From Aquatica leii (taxonomy: Eukaryota; Arthropoda; Insecta; Coleoptera; Lampyridae), in NCBI GenBank assembly GCA_035610365.1, contig CM069432.1, positions 183,877,027 to 183,941,026 of the forward strand: a DNA stretch of 64,000 nt, written 5' to 3'. The position numbers were made by a program, and so were the translations under genes. A model generated the notes under the pieces. That model was not told the origin of the DNA, did no database searches, and saw only the letters and a list, made by a program, of their open reading frames with translations. Below, piece by piece: positions 52,902-64,000 of this stretch (the first letter of the stretch is position 1; the number at the start of each line of letters is the position of its first letter).

Positions 52902-55900
52902 AAAACGCTGCATTTACTACGGTATAGGCGTTTGTTATTTGATGATTTTAATAAAAAAACTCTACGGCATTATATTATAAACTAATATAAATGCAATGTC
53001 TAGCTTTACAGTTCTCTCACGTAATAATTAATACGAGACATGTACGAGTCACTGTTGTGTGAGAAACAATAGAGAAGTAAAAAACACTGAGAGATGTTAT
53101 TCATTTTTAGAAATGAAACAAAAAGAGCCACGAATGCCAAAACAAAGACTTATTGTGATATTATTTTGTAGAAATATAAATTAATTACTTAAAAAGCTAT
53201 ACATACTTTTTTATTTGTGAACATAAAACTTTATTAAAAAACAGAGAATTAGAAAAAAAATATTGTAAAAAACTAAATAAGAAACTAATTTACTTTAAAT
53301 ACTTGTTACGTTTTTATTTAAAAAAAATTAATTTTTGTAAAAACAATTTTGTTAGAAAATCTAAAAAATATTACTTATATAAACATATCGCTTATCGCAA
53401 GAGTAAAAGCAGCCATCAGCTAAGTAAATATACATCAAGGAAATAGAACATCATAACTTTAAAGGAAGAGGTGTACCTATTGTCGACTTGCAATTCTAAC
53501 AAGCTTTATTCTAGTTCCTTCTGTGATTCCTCTTAACGTGAGTGTTTCTGACAGTTGAATAGAACTTCCCTGTTAATATCTTAGCGTTATAATTGAAGCC
53601 CAGTTCTCAATACCAATCTATATTGTATAAAGAGTTTCTAGTTTTCAATAAAATTAGATAACAGACAACCCAATTGTTTTTAAATAATGATTTTACTTGA
53701 AACCATTACGTTTAATTTACTAAACAAGTAAAACGTCAATAACAAAAGAAAATAAAAATCGTACTACCACATGTCAGCGTAAATGAAGCACATAAAACAA
53801 CCCCAAAAATCATAAAACCTACACCGCGACGCAGAAGCTATATACACGCGCATACAGATTTCATTCCGCTACTGTTGGAATGTTGTATAAATAAATTATT
53901 GGGATATAACCATCACAATGTGGTCGTCGAAATTTCATATACAGCTTTATTCAATTATGTGAAGTGCACAAACTTTATTTAAAATTAACAATGTCAAGTG
54001 CATTGCTAAAATTGTTTTAAATTTCACTTTTGTTTATCACTTAAACTCTAATAAATTAACAAACAATCATGCATTTAAATTTTTTTAAAAAACAAACAAA
54101 CATGTATTTTTGCAAATGTAAAAATAACATTATTCTGAAACATTTAACTTCAACGCATTTTTACATTAAAATTCTTAAATTATATTTTCTCTATGACTGA
54201 TTACATACGAAAATAAAATAATTGCATTTGTTATTCAAATATTTATAACACTTTTTTGAATTAAGGTTTTTATTTTGCCAACGGTTTTAAGTCATTGTCA
54301 AGAAATTTTGTGTGGTTTTACTTATATTGTTTGTGGAAGCATTTTGTGTGTAATATTACCTATATGTCAAAAACAAACTTATTTTTTTTTAAATTAGTCA
54401 TAATATCCGCATTACTACTTTCAATAATTTTAATATAGACAATGGAAACTTAAATTTTAATTTAATTAGTATCGTTAGAAAAAAAAACTTCAGGTGTGAA
54501 TAACAGGATTGCCAATACAATTCAGTTAACTAAAATAACCCGAAACAAAAGATTTAAGCGCTAAATTAAAAAGTATAAGCAATCGTTACCCTCGTGATTT
54601 CTAAATGAGGCAACATATAAAAAAAATAAAGTTATCGCAGTTTCTACTGAACGGTATTATACTACACTTAATGTTTTATTCATTGTTTAGAGCACAAAAA
54701 CTATTCTACCAAACGTTTGGTAATGTAGCCGATCCGAATTTTTACAAAAACTGTGCGGATAATGTTGTCAGAAGATGGGCGAGCTTGAACGACTGATTTA
54801 AGTTGCTATTGTAACGGAGGCAAATTTGCTTCTCTTATTATAACTTGTAATGTTCACAATAGACGTTTAGTTAAATGCCTATGGTTCAGACGGGTTACTT
54901 TTCAAAAAACGCATTGTGAAATGGCATTGAGCAAAATGAATTTATAAAGATTATAATTTCTTATTCAAGACATTTAAAGATTTGGAGGCTAAACGTCGTT
55001 GATAACCGAAGGTTGTGTAATTACAACTTGAACGAAACATTTTTTTTTAATTTTATTTAGTGTTCTTTAAAAAAACCCACTAATTTTGTAAGGTAAGTGC
55101 CTTAAATGTTTTAACTTAAACTTCATTGCTATTCTTTTACTTTGATATGGCTCTAATTTCTAATTGAAATTATTAAGATGCCATGTACACAAAATTGATG
55201 ATATAATTGTTTTAGAATTTTAGAATAGGAGGGGCATAACAACGTTTTGTGCAACTAAGTGAGCACTTTTTCAGGCTTAGTTATAGAATTAGAAAAGTGG
55301 CGTGTCTTGGACTGCACTTTGAAAAAAACCATACAAATAAATGAACATTGGAAATAAATTAATCAAACATGAGAACCATTACAACGCAACAGTAACAAAC
55401 GTGGACAGTTTTAAAACCAAAAAATTATGTTTTACCAATAGAATCTTTGCTTTTACTCTTGTGTCAAACATAATAGAAACCTAAATGCAATAGAATAGCG
55501 ATAAGGTGTGTCTCTTATTTGAATCAGTATAGTTTCGGTATTTTGTTGCAAAGTAAATGTTGCATTCGGTTTACGTTTTAGAAGTTTCATTCTTGAATTG
55601 GTACTAAATGATCGATCAATATATATTTTTTTGTTTCATTAACAAATTGAAACAATTATTTTCTTTTTTTTAATTTTAAACGGTTAAATCGATAATATTT
55701 CGAATGCACGTTTCAAAGTGAGATTCATACTAGCGTTTTGATATTTAAAGGTTAGAAAGTGAAAACTCTTACTAGGAAAACATCTAAATTGCATTGATTG
55801 TATACCACAAGTTTTAAGGTACAATTGTAATTAATATTTTTAAATATACTAACTAATTTCAGTAGGTTTATGTTTAGGAAATAATACCAGATTATTTTTT

Positions 55901-56904
55901 AAATATTCCAACCTTCTTTGATTTAACAAAAAAACTAAATGTAAATATCACTTTAAAGAACAAAACAAAATTATAAAAACACTGTGAATACTTTTAGCTT
56001 TACATAAGCGTAAAAACTTGAAGAATTGAACGGTAATTAATGACACTGGAATCTTATTCAATTTTACAAAATCAGCAGTTTTACGCAATCATTGATCTTA
56101 ACGTAACCATGTGTGTTAATTTGCATTCTTTTTTATACAAATTGAAACATGATACATAAACAACAAAAATGATGGTAATATTGACTACATTATCGATTAT
56201 AATCAAGTATTTCAGGTTACCGTTTATTGTTCCATTTTGTAATTATACACATAGCATCAATTATCAAAATCGCGCACACAACAACAACCGAACAAAGTAA
56301 AAAAAAATATCAACTTGCAGCGCAAGCGTTGAGGACACTAATCAAAAGGATAGCATCGTCTAATGCTGATTAATCAAAACGTATTTGTTATCACTAAAAT
56401 ACTTTCAAATCTACTATTTTGAAAATAATTCAATCTTAGTTATCAATTTTCAAACAATTATACTTACTTAAAAAAGATTCGGTTTTAACAAAATAGTTTT
56501 TAAACGATTGCTAATTATTGAAAAGAAATTGCAAGTACTGAAACGATTTAAAAATAATGACAAAGAATTGGAACTTTTTCAATTTATTCGTTGTCAGTTA
56601 CAAGAAACTAAGACAAAACAACGTGATAAAACAATTGTTTTAATTTTGTGACTATAACAGTTTTAATCCGTATTAACTGGGAAGTGCTCATTTAATTTTA
56701 GAAGATGTTCATATAATCATAGTTGTCCCTTTTTTATTTAACTTAACTTACAGGCACACAAAGAACAAGCAATTGCGAAGTGACCAGGTCTGAAAGGGTT
56801 TAAATCATTTGCAACAGTTGAGAGCGGGGAAAGGTCCTCGAACTCAAAATTGCATCGATCTGTATTAGTACAATAGATTCATAAGTAAGAGATGAGTTAC
56901 ATGG
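52902..56904. other. AT-rich DNA, nothing certain
   Basis: The plus-strand ORF 54605-54796 ends in DPNFYKNCADNVVRRWASLN, faintly like a mariner transposase tail. A stretch near 54530-54595 (GCGCTAAATTAAAAA) has a diverged relative near 59130-59190, suggesting an old interspersed repeat. Confidence 0.4.
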
Positions 56905-57250
56905 TTTTTTTAATACGTTTTGATTACCTTTAAGCTACTTTTCCACAATCCGTTTTGATGAGGACTTTTTGGGGTAATACATTTCCATTCGGTATCGATG
57001 AAAATCATGAAGGTTTATAATAGTCATGTGACTTGCTCCGACAAAAGTCTCTTAATTGCTCTAGCAATGTTTTTAAAATCAGTAGCAATATTCGATAATA
57101 CTAAATTTCGTATTCCTTTATAGCTAGCAAACCATCGAAATACTCTTATAAAGGCTTCGGCAATACAGTTTGTGAGCTGCTCAGGGTGTATGGCGTTAGT
57201 AACTAGGTACACAAATAAACAAATATACGCATTGACTTCCTTAGCATTAC
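56905..57250 (-). mobile_element. BEL/Pao integrase fragment, decayed
   Basis: On the minus strand: EVNAYICLFVYLVTNAIHPE, then AEAFIRVFRWFASYKG, LSNIATDF, two stops, then EWKCITPKSPHQNGLWKSSL. This is the order of the BEL/Pao integrase core ('...L-A/V-T-x-A-I-H', '...F-x-x-R-R/G', 'S-D-N-G-T-x-F', 'W-x-x-x-P-x-x-P-H-x-x-G-L-W-E'). The second Asp is Asn and the last Glu is Lys, so it is inactive. No LTRs found. Confidence 0.75.
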
Positions 57251-60061
57251 ATAGGTTCCTAAGATTTTTGATTTTTTAACAATTTTTTGACCATATTACG
57301 ATCATATATGAGCCAATAATACTCTAGTCTAAATGCAAGTAACTCTTGAGATCAGCAATGTAGAAGCATAAGATAAAAGTGTGTGAAAATTGGGATAGTT
57401 AAAAAATGATTCTTTGGAATTAAAATTAGAAACTTTTTATCAAATGAGTAGTCGGAATATCTTATTCTTCCTCTACCTTAAAGAACCTCTATAAAGAAAT
57501 TAAGTGGTAGAATATTTGAAAAAGCCTTTAAGGGTCGTTCAGCCTTTAACAACACTATTTCAGCTCTGAAGCCTTTAAACTGACATAAGTTTATCAGCAC
57601 TTCCATAACATTTTTGATATTTGTAAGTTGTCTAAGATTTGTTTAAGTTTCGTTTGATGAGCATTATTGAAAAATTGACAGAAGAATTATCATTTACTTT
57701 TTGTAAGACTGGCCACTGGTTATCGAATTTTGTCAAAAAAGACGGACCTTGTCACCATAGTGTTTATCAAATCGAAAGTTGTCATTCTCTAGATATGAGA
57801 TCAGTTAGATTGTGCATAGAAGGGACGTGGCGCTATTAACAAGAACTCAATTATTGAATCAATGCAAGAGATGAAGCTATTAGATGTAGCTACGAAAAAC
57901 CAATTTGTTGTTGATAATTTGTTAATTAAGCATTCGCATATTGTTAGAGATAAATTTACTAAATGTACAAACGCATTACACCGTTTAATAATCATTCTTT
58001 GCGACGCTAAACGATTTCAAATATTTTTTTTATCAAAAAGAGGGTGGCTTAGTAGTGATCTTATTTTAATTTAATCAAATTCTGAGGATGGAATCTATGA
58101 AAAAATGATCAACCTCTCAAATTTATATCGACATGAAGTTCTCTTAAACAATGTGCATTTTTAAGATTTTCAATGATTATAACCACTGTTGTTAATATCA
58201 TTAAAAAGCAACAAAAGAGAATTTTCTAACAAATAAAAAAAATCGATTTTTAAAAAAATGCATCAAATAAAATTCACTAAAAAGAAAAAATAATAATTTA
58301 ATTTATTTACAATTAAACGACGAATTTTTTTATTTTTACGAAATTACTTTTTGAAGTTGATGTCAAACACATTCAAGCTTAATCAATTACAATTGCCTAA
58401 GTTAATGTTAATAATTACGCTTAATTGTTTAATTGTAACTAAATTAAATTATTTACACTTTTTTGTTCATTTTCTGAAATCGTTTTTTTGGTTAATTTTT
58501 TTTTTATTTAAACTACACTAGAAAAATGCCGAGTAAAATTAAGTTTTTTAGTTTTACCTGCTTAATTTAGTTCTAATTTTGAAGTAGGCTTGCCGACAAA
58601 TTTTGTTTCAACCTTTTTTTTAAAGACAGTCTTACGAATTCATTATTAAAAATTGAATTTACACTATTTTTTTTGCAACTTTTAAAAAATTACGTACAAC
58701 AAGTATACCGTTCCACTTCCTACACGCCATACACGTTCTACCAACCAATCAATACTGAACGCGGGCTATAACAGGGCAAACCTTTCTGCACGATAATCTC
58801 GTAGTAGGGTTTGCGATGTCACGCTACAATGCTATGCTACATATAAAACATGGGCTTTATGTTGCTTTGAATGACGACCATATTAAACTAACATTTTCTT
58901 GTAATAAAATGGAGGTGATACTTATATTTTATAAATATGTTTAAATATTTTAATTTATAATCATTTGTAAAGATTTTTGGTTTAATGAACGTCTGGAGGG
59001 CTATAGCTCCAAAGCCTTTATAGAGCAGCCGCCATAAAATGAAAACTTTTTAAAAAAAGTATGTTTGCGCATCAGTATGGTAAGAAAAAGAAACTTAACT
59101 AATAGCAGATTAGCCATTACAAATCAATTAGCAGAAATAACCGGAAACGAGCATTTCAGGCGCTAAATTAAAAATGTAAACAATCATTAACAGTGCTTTC
59201 TACGTCAAAAACAATTGGAGATTTTGGAGAATTGTTTTTGTAAAAATCGCTAATGTTAAACCATAGTAAGAAATAATGTTTTTGTTGATTTTAGGTTAAC
59301 TTTTGTTGTATGTGCACAGAGACAAATGGCGTATCACAATTTTGCACAAGATTGTGCATATCTGTATTGTTGATGATATTACTACAATTGTTTATATTTA
59401 TACCATAGGTTTGCACGCTTTTATTTAATACGTTTGAATAAATTGGTTATGAAGTTTTATTTGACAAATTGTTTGAAAAATATTATAAACTTCAGTATGC
59501 TTTGTATTCGACAACAATGTGCTAGTATTTTGCACAAGTTTGTTTTAGTTTTTCGTACAGCTTTGATGATATTATTACAAGAAGATTATGCAACTCTTTT
59601 AAACTCGGAATAAAAAAAAAATTAAACAAACTGTAGAATAGCAGTAATTTTTTATAGTGAATATTGCCTCTAAAAAAATCAGGCGACAACGCGTTGTATG
59701 TAAAGACGCTGATGTTGACACTTACAGACCGCCGAAGTAAACCCCGGAAAATATGTGAACTAACTTTAAGCGGTAAATGTTTCAACCAATCACAATTATC
59801 AAGTACCGTCGGCTTGAAAAATTTTCTACAATCAAAATCCCTTGATTGCGTTGGGTTTCTTTATATCTTTACCTCCTGTTTTCTGAAAAATTCGTAGTTA
59901 TTCAGTTAGTTTTTGTTAAGACTTTTTGAAACGTTGTTATTTGAACAAGGTAAGTGTATTTATAACATTTTTTAAGTGTAACCTTTGTAGCTTAACCTGA
60001 TTCATTACTTTAAATTCTGTATTGAATTCCAGCGTTAATTCTACGAACGAACAGCTAATTT
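57251..60061. other. AT-rich DNA without recognised genes
   Basis: Short ORFs at 57639-57839 and 57862-58074 have mixed composition but no family pattern. A stretch near 58730-58860 is less AT-rich (with a TATAAAA at 58841) and lacks a matching initiator. Confidence 0.5.
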
Positions 60062-60099
60062 GTGATGGAGATTTTTACATTACTTACTTTCTGTATTGT

Positions 60100-60640
60100 T
60101 TCAGCTGTTATTTATCAACATGAAATCAAAACCGAAGACAACCATTCATTTCGAAGCAAGAAACATTATTTAAAATGTTGTGAAGTTTTTCGATCATTTC
60201 TCCTTTTAGAGAAGGCAATCAAACTAGCTGCTGTAGCAACAGGCAAATCAACCACATTTATAAAAAATCTGGAGTGAATCGATAACAAGCAGTAATGAAA
60301 TTTTAAGATATTCCTCGAAGAAAAAAATAAGTATTCCACAATACTTCGAAAATAGTGGAGTAATGACACCAAATGAAATGCGTAGTGTTAGTGAAACAAT
60401 TTAAGTTTAGTGGTACGTTTACCATCTTACCACTATGACTTAAATCCGATTGAGTTGGCATCGAGTTTAGCAAAACACAAGATCACAATGAATAATATTA
60501 CATAGAGTGGTCTGGAGATAAAAGCCTTAGTGAGAAATGCATTTTCTGACATAACTGCATCGGACTGGGATAAACATCATCAACATGGGAATCACTTGGA
60601 ACAAAAAATGTGACTTGATGTAACTGTCGAAAACATGACG
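60100..60640 (+). mobile_element. IS630/Tc1-type transposase fragment, decayed
   Basis: Plus-strand pieces in order: a helix-turn-helix-like LEKAIKLAAVATGKSTTFIK (60207-60270), a broken middle, and YHYDLNPIELASSLAKHKIT (about 60430-60490) with the DLNPIE block that holds the last catalytic residue in this superfamily. After a stop come EIKALVRNAFSDITASDWDK and an acidic end. This is a different family from the fragment at 13.6-13.95 kb. Stops and missing middle make it a fossil. Confidence 0.65.
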
Positions 60641-61421
60641 TTTACGATGAACACTAGATCATCTGGCAATAAAAGTTATAATAGAGATATACGTGCAAGT
60701 TGGTTGGAATTTGTTACAAAATTTATGAGATTGTGACATCGAGTACTGCTCTTCAGTATAATTGTTCATGTAAGTTTTATGTTTTTTTACATGTTTTACT
60801 TGTAATAGGTTTAGTGCATGCCCTTTATTGTAATTAAATAATAGTAGGAGTAGTAATAATGTAACATTATTTAACGCATTATCATTTATTCCAAAAGTAC
60901 GAATTTGCATTTTCAGGCGTTTCTACTAAATGTGGTTACTAAAAACCAAGACGATGACAGACTTCTCGATATCATGCATTTGAGGTCAACATTGAACCGG
61001 ATAAACATTCTTGTTTTCAAGTTAGTAATTTACATACTTATATGCCGCATTTTCTGACTAGTTTGAACTCAAAATGTTCATCTCCATAAGATGTTCTGTT
61101 TAGAAAATAAAATAGATAGGCTTATGATTTATTATTATTACATAATAATCTTTCAAAATGTTTAGTAGATCGTTATCCAATGTTGATATAGGTATTTATT
61201 GTTTTTATCTATATTTAAACAACTACTTTAGTTTTGTACCATTTAAATATAAATAAATTATGCTCTTAAGATTTGCAACGTTTTATTGACAATTCGCCCA
61301 ATATATGTTACTTTTACGTAAATAACATTTAACCAAGATGCATAAAATTGTACAATAAAAAGCTATACGAAATAATAATAATTTACACAATATTGTGCAA
61401 AATTAACCAATGAGAATATGT
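60641..61421. other. AT-rich DNA
   Basis: No gene or repeat recognised. Confidence 0.5.
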
Positions 61422-61429
61422 ATCTAGAT

Positions 61430-62116
61430 CAGTGGTGTTGTCGAGCCGGAACGCTCCGGAACGTCGTTCCGGTACTTCCTTTTTGGACAGGAACGCGTTC
61501 CGGAACTAAAGATGATTTCTGATAACGAGAATTGGCTGACGTATTGAAAAAAAAATTAATTGAATTGCTGATTTTTTTTTCTAATTTTTGACGAATTTTT
61601 ATATGTATTATTATAAACAAGGGTTTGAACCGAACCGTGAACCGGAGTCCGGAACGTTTTTTTTCTGCTGAACCGGAACTCGAACCGAACCGAAACAAAT
61701 ACGTGAACCGGTTTTTGAACCGGTTCAACGGGAATTAAACTTTATTTATAATAAACATTAGAAGAAAAAAATATAAAATTTTAAAAAAGTAAAGATTTCA
61801 TACATAAACATTAATGCAAGCGGCCCACGGACCGTACGTTACTCATCCCTGGCATAGTTTATTGCCATACCCAAATGGGCCTGTGGCTAATGCTGAAATG
61901 TGCATTGCTGAGAACCTCCCCCCCCCCCCGTCGTCAAATTTCGGACATAAGACCTAAAAAAAAAACCTCGCCGCCAGGATTATCATGGAAAACCACGCCC
62001 GTCGTTAAATTTGGAACATGAGATCGCACAGAGCGGCCGCCTACCCAGGATATGGCCCTGTCTATATAATTATATATACGCGTTCCGGTAAAAAAGAAAT
62101 TAGCACAACACCACTG
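61430..62116. mobile_element. hAT-type non-autonomous element (687 bp)
   Basis: Termini CAGTGGTGTTGT and the exact complement at the right end (12 bp), flanked by ATCTAGAT on both sides (61422-61429, 62117-62124), an 8-bp target duplication as expected for hAT. Internally GC-richer: repeated GGAACG/CGTTCC and GAACCG words on both strands, a run of 13 C (about 61917-61929) and a NotI-like GCGGCCGC at 62033. No transposase. The short minus-strand ORF 61429-61728 is repeat-driven. Confidence 0.9.
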
Positions 62117-62124
62117 ATCTAGAT

Positions 62125-64000
62125 AATCTAACGCTATTAGACATTTAATATACCATTGGGTAAAAATACTTCAAGCATAGTTTTAAAAAAAGTATGACAA
62201 CATTGTGTAAAACTTTACTATCCATTTTAGACCATTTTTTAAACAAATTGTGATATGATGCGATTAATTTAAAACGTAAAAATTGTTTATATATAATGAA
62301 AAAAAACTGTACAATTTAATCTGCACAAATGAATGCAATAAAACTGCGCAAACTGGTTTTGTCACTTTTTCAAGTCCAATTTGTGTAATTTTTATTAATA
62401 ATTGTAGATAAAATATACAAAGGTTTCTCCCTGTGTGTGCTTGTATTCGTTAAATCTGTATAAAAATTGTAGTAAACCTTAAAAAATAAACACAAAAAAT
62501 TGTATTAAAAAAAACCGTCTGAAATCAAAGAAAAACAATTATTATAATGCACTACTGTTGTATTTAGTTACAAAATTTACATAAATAACAATCAAATAAA
62601 ACTTTTATTGTAAAATATATACTAACTTGACAATGATGAATTATAACATGAAATAAAGACAAAACATAAATTACATAGTTTAGTAGAACTACTGCTATGT
62701 ACTCTTATTTGTATTAAACTGTTTTTTTGTAGTAGACGAATCAATTTGTAAAATAATAAAATCTTATATGTAATAATTAGTGAAGGAAAATTGAACTTGA
62801 CCGTTAAGGTTAAATGTCGAAAGTAAATAATGAACAATATTCTCATGAGATATCGTATGAAATATGAGTTATATTGTAATAGATTATTTTAAATCCATGC
62901 TATTAATTACGGTCAGCTGTTGTATCTATTAAATTCATATTTGTATTATTTGCGGAAATAAATTAATATAATCATTAAACAAGTAATGTAGCGGTTAAGA
63001 AGAAATTAATAGCTTAAAATTTAAATTAATAAAACAACTGTAATATTAGGGTTATAAATTCCGATTACAAGAATAAAATAAAAATATCGTTAGTTGATTT
63101 TTAATAATTACGTTTTGTTTTTTATACTATCTTATTACTTTTATTGTATCTATTACAGTTTTGATTAATCTGTTTGTACATATTGCTAGAAAATGTCACA
63201 ACAATTTTATGAAATCTTTTTCTACTTGACATGCTTAATGTATTTGTTCTTATTTTAGTATTTTTCCAATATTCGCATTTCTCAGAATTGATTAAGTTAT
63301 ACTGTAAGCATAACATTAATTAACGTTTTTATGTTATTGTAAATATATGTCCTATATTTTAGTCTACAGCAATTCGTATCTTTATTTGATCACATGAAAA
63401 AACCTTATTGTAACAATTACGGTATTTATTTTTATTATTATTTTTGTTGTGTGTATGGTCTTGTGTATATTGATTGGTTATTTATATTATTAATATGCGT
63501 TAGTTGCATGGTGTTGGAAGCGTTAAAAAATTTGTAAGTGTTTAAGTAGTTTTTTGACGAGTTTTATGGGTCTATTCGTGTTGTGTAAGTACTTAGAGCT
63601 CATTATGAACGGCGTGGCGTATAGTTACTGTAGAAAATAAAAATTTGGTATATCTACCATTTTATTCATGTATTACTTAACTTGTACCTGATGACAAAGT
63701 CTTGTAAAGTTTTTCAGAGTATGTGTTGTGTACATTATGAGTATTTATCAAAACTATGCTTATGAAAAATGTGGTTTTAGTGCTTTTGTCTATTTTTGTA
63801 ATTCTTGATTTGTTGTGTATTGTTCTGTCTGTTGTTATGACTCGATTATAATACAGTTTCTGTGTAATATTTTTAAGCGCTGTTTTGTAATATATTTGTA
63901 GTAAAGCGTATGCTACATTGTAATAAGTTTGTGTTTATAATCTAGGTGTTAGGGTATAATGCCAAGTATTTGATTATTATTTCCAAGATAGTTTTTTTTT
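62125..64000. other. AT-rich DNA to the window end
   Basis: No coding frame, repeat or RNA gene recognised. The last 600 bases are T/G-richer on the plus strand. Confidence 0.5.

Noticed and set aside
54605-54796. ORF with a faint mariner transposase tail
   Set aside because: Only the last 20 residues resemble it and no upstream transposase or TIR is visible.
57639-58074. Two short plus-strand ORFs near the BEL/Pao fragment
   Set aside because: Mixed composition but no recognisable domain, and no agreement with the minus-strand BEL/Pao order.
1-64000. CRISPR arrays, rRNA genes, bacterial operons
   Set aside because: No spaced repeat array, rRNA-like block or Shine-Dalgarno-led operon was seen; the repeats present are tandem or transposon-related and the DNA is eukaryotic in style.

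Overview
The window looks like insect (arthropod) nuclear DNA. It is very AT-rich, has GT-AG introns of about 60-115 bp, has Pol II core promoters with a TATA box about 30 bp upstream of a TCA(G/T)T initiator, and is filled with typical insect transposons (Ty3/gypsy, BEL/Pao, RTE-like LINE, Tc1/mariner, hAT, piggyBac and Transib relatives). The species cannot be fixed from the sequence. No ordinary conserved host gene is recognisable.

Region 1-11.4 kb is the gene-rich part. It reads as an endogenous virus-like element of the Polinton/adintovirus kind, cut by the left window edge. Its genes are a penton-like minor capsid gene (partial), a small basic ORF, a capsid-like gene (407 aa), an unknown 251-270 aa gene, a protein-primed family-B DNA polymerase broken by several 1-nt frameshifts, a spliced single-CHHC zinc-finger gene, a five-exon coiled-coil gene, a broken zinc-ribbon gene and a small ssDNA-binding-like gene. 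Most have their own TATA plus initiator. Capsid, replication and regulatory genes lie together in short convergent or divergent units. No integrase or packaging ATPase is visible.

Region 11.4-25.9 kb is mostly unassigned AT-rich DNA with decayed elements: a Tc1/mariner transposase scrap, a 2.8-kb A-rich LINE remnant, a balanced-composition stretch after it, an isolated strong core promoter at 22.1 kb, a piggyBac C-terminal scrap, a short TIR element and a palindromic direct-repeat structure.

Region 25.9-35.2 kb is one gypsy retrotransposon on the minus strand with a 4-bp target duplication and nearly identical LTRs. Gag, protease, RT and RNase H are open, with a canonical A AAA AAC frameshift site followed by a hairpin. 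The integrase is broken. Its 5' LTR carries a 1.77-kb DNA transposon with an 8-bp duplication.

Region 37.7-42.7 kb is a second, internally deleted gypsy element on the plus strand. It carries an internal 306-bp tandem duplication, and the second copy is split by a 1,761-bp Transib-like transposon. That transposon has CACAGTG (V(D)J heptamer-like) termini, a GC-rich 5-bp duplication and a RAG1/Transib-like transposase C-terminus. The rest (42.7-64 kb) is AT-rich DNA with scraps of BEL/Pao integrase and an IS630/Tc1 transposase, and a clean 687-bp hAT-type non-autonomous element.
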